Below the pieces are notes generated by a model. That model had not been told where the DNA came from and searched no databases. It worked only from the letters and a program-made list of their open reading frames with translations. The translations under genes were made by a program, and so were the position numbers. Of a DNA stretch of 64,000 bases, positions 56,301-64,000 are shown piece by piece. Source of the DNA: Cryptomeria japonica (Eukaryota; Streptophyta; Pinopsida; Cupressales; Cupressaceae); the NCBI RefSeq assembly GCF_030272615.1, contig NC_081406.1:145738091-145802090 (forward strand), written 5' to 3'. How positions within the stretch are numbered: the first letter of the stretch is position 1; each line of letters opens with the position of its first letter.

Positions 56301-57168
56301 ATGATAGTTTATGGTTCCCCACATTCTCATGAGTTTTTTATTGTATTTTTTTCTTATTTGGACATAGTTGCTTCACAAATGGAGACCTAATTAGCCCTCT
56401 AGGGTAGTTGACCTTCACTAGTTTAAGACCCTTCTTTGCTATACCTTGACCATTCATTTTCTAGAATTGTGTAAGGCCCAAAAGGGTATTTGAATCCATG
56501 ACTTTTTTATTAGGGTGTTTGGAAAATTTTGGACTTATGGTTCCTTTACCCATTTCAAAGGGCTACTAGCAAATAGGCCTAATTATGAAGGTGCTATAGG
56601 GAATGGCGTTGAATCCTTACAACCAGTGTTTGATCTAGGTCTAGGTGAGTCATGTTTGATGCAAAAAAGGTGTGGTAATGGTCAGTAACCCTTAGAGGCT
56701 TCAAAGTGTATGTTGGAGCAAATTATCCAATTTGAGTAGGTATGAGTCTTAGGGATTGAGAGGTGTTGAACTAATGTTGTAGAGCCTTGCCTTGATAGGA
56801 TCCTATTATTGTTTTGAGGGGTTAGTGTCATACATCTTGGATTGTTTGGTAGGATACAAGGAGGATTCTGCATCATAAAGTGGTTTTTGGCAACTCTTTT
56901 CAATAGAACCCCTTTCAAATGCCCCATTCAATACTACTCATACCAACACACACATTTGTAATTTTTGACACCATTGAACATAAAAATTCAATGCTTAATG
57001 TTAATTTGCAATTTAAAATGCCTTTCTAGTATGTTATAAACAATCCTTCCAAAGCCTCTATTATCCTCATATCAATAAATAGTTTACATTTAAATCATGA
57101 AATCAACACCTCACTATCAATACTTTAAATGTGTGTTTTTGTATAAGATTTGTAATAAATATTGGGAT
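53313..57168. other. Unassigned AT-rich stretch
   Basis: About 3.9 kb with no ORF over 81 codons and no recognisable motif. It begins TGTGAGGCCC right where gypsy-4 gag breaks off, so the first part may be an LTR of another element; no matching end or target duplication was found. A GC-richer patch (55255-55330) and a perfect palindrome (56205-56232) are the only landmarks. Confidence 0.4.
56205..56232. repeat. Perfect 11-bp inverted repeat, 6-base loop
   Basis: TAGGTAGACAC-CTCTAT-GTGTCTACCTA. Could form a hairpin in either strand. Its arms include TAGACAC, as in the gypsy-1 LTR terminus TGTAGACACC, so it may be a join of two LTR ends. Confidence 0.6.
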
Positions 57169-58656
57169 TAAGGTGTTGGCATAACTGACGGAGATGATGA
57201 GATGAGAAGATGGCCAGATTGTTAGTATAACTGATGATGAGAAGATGACCGATAAAGTTGATAGAGATTGTTGGCTTGATGATGATGATATAGTTGTAAT
57301 AGGTTGTTTGATGACTTTATTTGTGCTGTCATTGATGGAAACCATGTTTTTTTAGTCATCTAGGTCATCTAGACCAACCGGTATAGCCTAACCAGTAGTG
57401 GAATCAATTAGACAACAAAACTGTTAAATTGTTGTCAACCAGTAAACAAGAACTGAGCGATAATCAATAGATTGGTATAGATGATTGGAGAAGATTTAGG
57501 TGTTGCAGTTCAGAATATATGTTCATAACATTAGAATGAGTCTATGCTTGAAATTGTATCAAGTTTGGTGAACCGAAAAGCACATTTATAATTGTCTGTT
57601 ATGAACTCTATGAAGAAGAATGAATATCAGTACTAGATCTTTATCCGGCAATGATTTAAGGTTTGGAGGTGGATCTTATCATGATCATAACTTAGTGATG
57701 ACATGTCATAATCTGTGTGTAATGATAAGATGGTATTTGAGTGCGTACAAGGATTGAATTTCTTGAGAATTAGCGAAGTGCTTAGAAGAATATAACAAGG
57801 GTTTGATTGCTTATCAAATCAATGTGCGATGATCATTCAATGGAAAAAATCTTCTAGAAATTTGTTGTAAAGATCTGTAATGTATTTTGGCAGACTGTTT
57901 TGCCACGTAAAATATAAATTCATTGTATCTTGTTGATTTAATTAGGGTTCATATCCGCCCTAACTGAAAAGTATATTTAGGGCTAGTTGGAGAAGAGTTT
58001 TTGTGTCAGTGGTTTGAGAAGAAGGTATTGCGGAACCAGTTTGAAGTGTTTGCATGTGTGTAGAAGAGTTTTGTTGAAAAGGATCTATACTAGCAAGAAA
58101 GGAAGTGCTATAATAATATCATTTACCCTGTTGTCCCCTAACAGTTACAATAGTATTAAATCCCTTAACTGGGTAGACCCTAACATGTCTGATATTGTAA
58201 ATCCCTTCACTGGGTGTCTCAGTATCTTGAGTTTGAAATCTTCTAACAAGGTTACTCTTAACAAGGTAGAGCTCCTAACAAGGCTGAGGCAAAATCCCTT
58301 GACCGGGTGACTCCTAACATGGTTTGCTCTTAACTGGGCATATTGCAAGCTCTTAATCGGGCACAATATAAAAGAGTGCAAATATATATTGTGGGTGATA
58401 ATTCCCACTATGGTTTTCCCAGTTGGGTTTCAACGTGAAAAATCTTTGTGTTCATGTGGTGGATGCATTGTTGATTTGTGCATTTGATATCTTTACTTTG
58501 TTTGCATATTGATGAATACTTGAGTGAATGGTTTGTTAAATCAGCTTAAGAGATTGTTTGAGTAGTTACCAGTAAATTTTTTTAAAGTGTTACAGATTTG
58601 TTTTATTACTGATCCCTCCCTCTCAATAATAACCAAATCCTCATAATAACATAAGG
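57169..58656. repeat. Target-site duplication TAAGG of the second solo LTR
   Basis: TAAGG at 57169-57173 and 58652-58656 border the LTR exactly. Confidence 0.85.
57174..58651 (+). repeat. Solo LTR (1,478 bp)
   Basis: TGTTGGCATAACTG to CATAATAACA, with a perfect 5-bp duplication and no interior. Internal features match the copia-type LTRs here in the opposite direction: GTCATTGATGG, CTTAACTGGG repeats, GGTTTTCCCAGTTGGGTTTC and the CTCCCTCTCAATAATAAC end. Closest in style to copia E and the 45046 LTR. ORFs at 57103 and 57987-58408 are spurious. Confidence 0.85.
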
Positions 58657-59649
58657 TGCCTCAACCTTAGGAGTCCCAAGGAAATTATTTTATTATTTTT
58701 AATGGTCCTATGTGCTGATTTTATTTATTTAATGAAATATATTAAGTCTCCAATGTGCAAAGCTTAATTGCAGGGCCCGATGGGAAGTTGGGTGCAACAA
58801 GATTTAGGGTGAAAGAAAATTGTGACACTTGGCACAAGAAGGGAACTTTGGAGAAGTAAAATTCTTAGGAGCTTCTCAAAACCCCTTCCAAGTGACATGT
58901 GGCAATTGCATTCTTTAGCATGTTTTTTGAAAGATTTTTCAGCAGGACCAAATCTTCTACTTGGATAGGCTTGGAGTAAAATGGAAAGTTCCAAATTAGA
59001 AAAAGGCTTGTTTATCTCATCTTAGATGATTTATGTTTATGGAATAAATAATATTTGTATTAAATATTATTTATGAAAGAGTAATGCAAAAGGAAGTTTC
59101 TAATTACATTCGTAGATACATTGAATGTGGATGCTTGTGGGAAGCTATTGTTTTTTGCATTGTAAACTCTATAAATGTAAGAATTGCTAGAGGAGTTGAG
59201 AAGAGAGAGGAGTTCGTTTTATAGGGGTTATGCTACCAGATTTTCTCCAGGATGGAGCAAGATGTAAATCTCCATGTAGAGGCCTAAAGCCTAAAAATTG
59301 TATTGTAACTGTATATTTGTTGCTAAATAATACAATGGCTCTTTGATTTTGGAGTGTGGGTTTTTTTACTCAAAATGGTTTTCCCCACGATAAATCTGTG
59401 TTCTATTAGATTTTGTCTCTTTCTTCTATTTTATGATTATGTGTTGTTGAATCTAAATGTATCCATGCTATTGAAACTACTCTTTGATCTAGCAAGATCT
59501 AAAATTGCAATCGCCTTCCTCTAAGGGTTAATGTGAAAAATAAATTGTGCCTGATTCCGCTTTATGGCATGGTAGTGTGCATTTGTATTTGATGTTGGAT
59601 GTGCATACTGATCTCATATGATTGTTTTGGGGTGCCCAATTTCCCTTCA
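58657..59649 (+). repeat. Decayed LTR ahead of a tRNA-Met PBS
   Basis: Ends CCCTTCA two bases before a PBS. A TATA-like CTATAAATG lies at 59168-59176, with AATACAATGGC and other transcribed-type sequence after it. The left border is probably before the solo LTR at 57174, which then sits inside this LTR. Confidence 0.5.
59168..59175 (+). promoter_or_regulatory. TATA box in decayed LTR
   Basis: CTCTATAAATG, a good plant TATA match about 480 bases before the PBS. Confidence 0.45.
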
Positions 59650-59651
59650 TT

Positions 59652-59663
59652 TGGTATTAGAGC
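59652..59663 (+). other. Primer-binding site (tRNA-iMet, one change)
   Basis: TGGTATTAGAGC, with C-to-T at one base of TGGTATCAGAGC. Confidence 0.65.
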
Positions 59664-60903
59664 AATGTTTCAGGATTTGCAAGTTGCTTGCATGTGCATT
59701 TGGTGAGATGCATGTACTTGCATATTTGTTGCATGTACTTGCATAGAATCACATGTTCGTTGCATGTACTTGCATGTCAATGCCTATGTATATTCTTGGT
59801 GTTTTGGGTTCTGTGTTTTCCTTCTGTGAAGATTTCTTATCTGGGCAAGCTTGAGGGGATATGAAGAAATTGAATAAATATTGATCCTTTGGTGAGTGGA
59901 AGTTTTAAAGTTGTTTTAGTCTCAGGTGACAACACACATTTTGAAGCATGGTTAAGATGGAGAAAAAAGAGTTGGTCATAGTGAAAGGATGTTGATCTAA
60001 AGCTCCTGTTTTATAGTAGAATAATTCCTAGTGCATGGGGTGTTCTTTTTACACTTTTTGGTTTCATGCAACAAAGTTTTCATATTGGGTGTCTGTGAGT
60101 GGCTCACTGGTAATATGGAGAAGATTGGATTGTTTCAGCTATGGAGTGAAGTGCTTATGCAGGGTGCTTGCTTTTCCTAATATTGGAAGGTGCGACTTTT
60201 GTTACCCCGAATGCATGGAAGCTATGGAGTTGATCATTTGATGATCTATAAGCTTCTGGATAACTTGTCTCCCTTAGATGCATGTACTAATTGTGGTTAA
60301 GGAGTTGACCTACAAATGGGTCTAGAGTTCCTGATCTAATTTTTGCTTATGGATGATTTTTACTTGCATGGCTTAGATTCATGTTCCTTGGATCTGAGGG
60401 GTTTATATATTTTTCTTAAAAACCTATGGTGATGCTCATCTATAATAGTTCATTGTTCTGGGTTAAGTTGTTTGGTGCTTTTTCAGTCTTTTAAGTCTTT
60501 TGGATGTGAAGTGGGTATGGATGTGCATGGGTGTTCTCTAACATAGTGGTTTTGCAGGTTTTACATGCTCAAGAAAATAAAACTTGTGGTTTGGTGGAGC
60601 TACAGAGGAGCTATTTTCTAGACCTTATTTCCTTTGGGGTGTTACTAGATGAGATAGTTGCATTTTTGCATGCATTCTCTATGCATGGTGAGAGGAGGTG
60701 AGATGCTTTTTCTGCATGGGGATGTTGGTACATGATTAGTCACTCAACATTTATGTGGTGATGCTTGGTGGATTCCTATATTATGGTGCTCAATATGGAC
60801 ATGATTGGCAAATAAGATCTGTGCTTGATTTGTTGCTTGAGTCATGGTGTCTACATGATTCTTCTCTTTAAGATCTTAATTTACATGTTGCTGATGTGAT
60901 AGT
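59664..60903 (+). other. Interior of a decayed LTR element, no recognisable gene
   Basis: About 1.2 kb after the PBS with no coding motif in any frame. The 68-codon ORF at 60035 shows nothing familiar. Contains a TTGCATGTACTTGCAT repeat at 59690-59790. Cut at 60904 by copia G's LTR. Confidence 0.4.
59690..59790. repeat. Short tandem repeat of TTGCATGTACTTGCAT
   Basis: Three to four copies of a unit of about 30 bp built on GTTGCATGTACTTGCAT, with small differences. Confidence 0.7.
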
Positions 60904-62126
60904 TGTTAGACAGTTCAAATAAACAGAAAACAACTAAGAGGGGGGGTGCATTAGTTGTCATAGATTACAAGAACATTTAGCAATTAAAACTTTAATACCA
61001 GAACCCAAAACATTAATACCAAAATTCTTAAACCAAATGCCATAATAGCAGTTCAACCAATTAAGCATAAACAATAATCAGAGAATAAATAGCATCCACA
61101 TGACACCAAGATTTATATGTGAAAAACCTGGTAAAGGGAAAAACCACAGTGGGAATCCTACCTGCAGTCAGATAATACTCTTAGAGTAAGTTTGTGAACT
61201 ACAATTGAGGGGCCTGCAGTTGTAGGAAGTGCAATATCCTAGAGCACATTTCTCATCACAAAAGGAGTCTCTCTGACTACATAAAAATCTAGACTACAAT
61301 CCGGAAGAAGGAATGACCTGCAAAGATAACATATCCTATGCCTGAGTACAGTTCTGGTTAAGCTAAATACTAGAGGACTAAATCCTTTTATGTAAAACCA
61401 ATTCGATCTCCAATGATCACCAAATCGTATGCCTGAATGATATTACATTATTTGCACATTGCATATCCATATCTATTCCTTGACCATATCCCTATAATGA
61501 TCTATAATGAGATATATATACAAACCCTCAACCATAAACAATCAGGTCAACCACCAGACAATTAACCAATTACATGATTACAAAACATGTCAGCCTTAGA
61601 CCAAACAAACAATATGCCACACATAAGACATCTCGGAAAAACATCAAGAGGTCCAATCCACACATTTCATTTATCCAATCCATAACCTAGATCAACTGGG
61701 AGCCAATATAGGTCCACACGCTAAAGCAATGATCTTCATCCACCAAGTCTCGAACATGATCACCAACTACATCCGGAATCTCCACTAGAAGCTGCACCAA
61801 CACCACTTATGCAAAATATCTTCATCAAAGCTCTGCCAGTGAAACCCTCGCTAGATCCACAAACCAAGCTTCCAAGAAAACAAGATATCATCTGATAACC
61901 AGACCAAAGCCAACTTACTGTATATGAACATGAGTACCATGAATAAGCCAATTCCTTAACCAAACTATACCGGAGCATACCGGATAATACGGGATCCAAA
62001 CTAACCAGAAACCACTCATCCTACTGGGACTAGAAGGGTGTCAGTAAAGCATCCAAAACAACTAGTGTTGACATCAATGACAAAACATCAATGCAACAGA
62101 TAATAAATTCATCCAAATGGACAACA
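60904..62126 (-). repeat. Copia G 3' LTR (1,223 bp)
   Basis: Plus strand TGTTAGACAGTTC to AATGGACAACA. G run then GTGCATTAG near the start. Shared leader block at 61195-61285 with a weakened hairpin (CCTGCA-GT-TGTAGG, 61213-61226). ORFs at 61760-62315 are shadows. Confidence 0.8.
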
Positions 62127-62140
62127 ATCTCTTGCTTTGG
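62127..62140 (-). other. Copia G polypurine tract, decayed
   Basis: Minus strand CCAAAGCAAGAGAT, compared with CCAAAGGGGGAGAT elsewhere. Confidence 0.6.
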
Positions 62141-62519
62141 CATTGATGGCAACACTAGATGTGAAAAACATATAAGTACTAAGAAATTCCAAACAAGTAT
62201 CCCCCAATGGAAGACAACCAACAATCTCCCACTCAAATATATAGCAATGAAGTTCTGAAACAAAGATCAAACTCCCCCTGTGAATGATATCTCTGTAAAG
62301 CTCTGAATTACACATATATCTCTCCCCCTAATGTATACAACTCCTTAAGTTTTCTTTTTAACATCAATATCTCTCCCCCTTTGACATCAATGTCAAAACA
62401 TAAACTACTGAAACACAAAGCTAACTACTCCCCCCGAGCAATAGCATCCCCACATATGTACCAGAATGAATAATATATCTGATAATACATATTAGTCTGA
62501 TGCCAAAAAGAATCAATCA
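62141..62519 (-). other. Copia G 3' untranslated interior
   Basis: Lies between the end of RNase H and the polypurine tract. No gene. Contains additional CTCCCCCTTTGACATCAA-type motifs (near 62375), echoes of the polypurine tract on this strand, as also found in copia F (22285) and copia E (35705). Confidence 0.5.
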
Positions 62520-64000
62520 GTTTTCTGTCGGAGGGGTAGAAACCCCTAACCTATCTCTCAGGTACTCAAATGGTTCTTTAGTCAAAGGTTTAGTGAAAAT
62601 ATCTGCAATATGCTCTTTAATGTTAACATAAACCAATTTAACATAATTTTCTTCCACCTTCTCCTTCAAAAAGTTATACTTGATAGATATATGTTTGTCT
62701 TAGAATGAAATATTGGATTCTTTGATATGTCAATAGAAACAAAGTTATCATAGTGAATAACTACCGGTCCAGTGTAATGCACTTTGATATCCTTAAACAT
62801 TTGCTTCATCCATAGAACATGTGTATAGTTAGTAGCAACACCAACATACTTAGCTTCAACAGTAGATAAAGAAGTACATGACTATTTCTTGTTGATCCAT
62901 GAAACCAACTTCTTTCCAAGAAAGAAAGGTCCACCATAAGTACTTTTCTTGTCATCAACATCTTGAGCCCAATCAACATCTATATATGCACATAAAGTAA
63001 AGTCATCATCCTTAGGGTACCACACACCATATTTTGATGTACCTTGCAAGTATCTAAAAATTCTTTTCACGTCACTCTCATGATTTTCTCTACGATCACT
63101 CTGAAATCTAGATGCAATATAAAAAACATTCATTATGTCAGGCCTAGTCCCAGATCTCCAATCATAGATTTGTATCTTGTAGGATTTACCAGTGTAGAAA
63201 CATATATCCTAGTCAATTTCTCACTTGTAACCATAGGAGTACTTACCCATTTATAAACTCCCATACCAATTTTCTTCAACAATTCCTGAGCATACTTAGT
63301 TTGAAAGATGAAAATACCTTTGTTAGTATGAGGAATCTGCTAACCTCAGAAAAATTTCATTTCCCCAATCATAGACATTTCAAATTCTTTCTCCGTATTT
63401 TTAGAAAATTCCATGCACAACTTATCTTCACCTCCAAAAGTAATGTCATCAACAAATACTTCAATAATCAGTATATCATCATCAGCGATCTTATAATATA
63501 AATTACTGTTAGCATTACCCTTAGTAAAACCAAGCTTAAAAATATATTTATCCAACCTTGCATACCAAGCTCTAGGTGCCTGTTTCAATCCATATAAAGC
63601 TTTCCTTAACCTAAAAACCATGTTTGTATAATCTAAAAGTGAAAAACCATCAGGTTTCTCAATATAAACTTCCTCATCAAGATCCCCATTCAAAAATGCA
63701 CACTTAACATCCATATGATAAACCTTGTAGTTCTTATGGGCAACATAGGCAATAAATAATCTTGCAACTTCAATCCTAACTATAGGTGCAAAAGTCTCTC
63801 CATAATCAATTCCTTCCTTCTAAGAATATCCTTTACAAACCAATATAGCCTTAGTTCTTATAACTTGACCATCCTCATTCAATTTAGTTCCAATAACATT
63901 CTTATTTTTAGGCCAGGAAACCAAAGTCCATGTGTTATTCTTCTCAATTTGATCTAATTCTTCTTCCATAGCTTTCAACCATTATTCATTTTTACATGTT
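62520..64000 (-). pseudogene. Copia G RT and RNase H, decayed
   Basis: RT from the window edge: [19 protein letters not shown], then a loss of WIFRNK (18 bp) before LNEDGQ. A stop near 63823, then [40 protein letters not shown] and VFVDDITFGGED (catalytic Asp pair). Then a broken linker, and RNase H: AYIDVDWAQDVDDKKSTYGG, STVEAKYV (Glu to Lys), HYDNFVSIDISKN (Cys to Tyr) and an end near 62520 (GVSTPPTEN-like). Stops and frameshifts throughout. It keeps the QAPRAWY block that copia F has lost, which is how that deletion was recognised. Confidence 0.85.

Larger units (their letters stand above)
60904..64000 (-). mobile_element. Copia G: 3' part of a Ty1/copia element
   Basis: Minus strand: 3' LTR 60904-62126, a weak polypurine tract, RNase H and RT up to the window edge. 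Closely related to copia F in protein and LTR leader. Gag, protease, integrase and the 5' LTR are beyond 64000. Confidence 0.9.

Noticed and set aside
57987-58408. ORFs on both strands at this site
   Set aside because: They fall inside a solo LTR with exact borders and contain repeated LTR motifs.
60035-60241. 68-codon ORF as a small gene
   Set aside because: No recognisable motif, and surrounded by decayed element interior with no coding signal.

Overview
The window looks like repeat-filled intergenic DNA from a seed plant with a large genome. A conifer or other gymnosperm is a plausible guess that I cannot prove from the sequence. I see no host gene, tRNA gene, rRNA gene, CRISPR array or prokaryotic signal. 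Nearly everything recognisable is retrotransposon: Ty1/copia and Ty3/gypsy elements, one L1-type LINE, solo LTRs, and a family of LTR elements without pol. Primer-binding sites complementary to plant initiator tRNA-Met (TGGTATCAGAGCC) and a decayed tRNA-Asp-type site support the plant assignment.

Layout. 1-3878 (minus): element A, with LTR, PBS, an intact coiled-coil plus zinc-knuckle gag-like protein, and a decayed second ORF. 3879-8985 (plus): element B of the same family, lacking its 5' part because A sits inside its gag. 8986-9540: a decayed coiled-coil coding remnant. 9575-29526 (minus): gypsy-1, truncated 3' of gag. Its LTR is split by a LINE (14639 to about 29395), and the LINE is split by a complete copia element F (21022-27642, target duplication AAATT). 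29527-33333: elements C and D, relatives of A/B, with C apparently inserted in D. 33334-42364: decayed gypsy-2 gag, split by copia E (33999-41737), which is flanked by a 43-bp direct repeat instead of the usual 5 bp. 42554 to about 50529 (plus): gypsy-3, with gag and a protease-like segment but no RT or integrase. Its gag is split by a solo LTR (45046-46196, duplication CAAAT). 50530-53310: decayed gypsy-4 LTR, PBS and gag. 53313-57168: AT-rich sequence with no assignable gene. 57174-58651: solo LTR (duplication TAAGG). 58657-60903: another decayed LTR, PBS and internal region. 60904-64000 (minus): the 3' part of copia G.

The most interesting system is the A/B/C/D family. These are LTR elements with a tRNA-Met PBS and, in B, an ideal polypurine tract. 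They have no protease, integrase, RT or RNase H. Instead they carry a long coiled-coil protein with four CCHC knuckles and a second protein of roughly 1,000 residues that I do not recognise. Their LTRs share a leader segment with the autonomous copia elements F and G, including two adjacent hairpins. This suggests, but does not prove, that they are mobilised in trans by copia machinery.

Most stops in the decayed frames are TAG or TGA where CAG or CGA is expected. That fits C-to-T decay at methylated CHG and CG sites.
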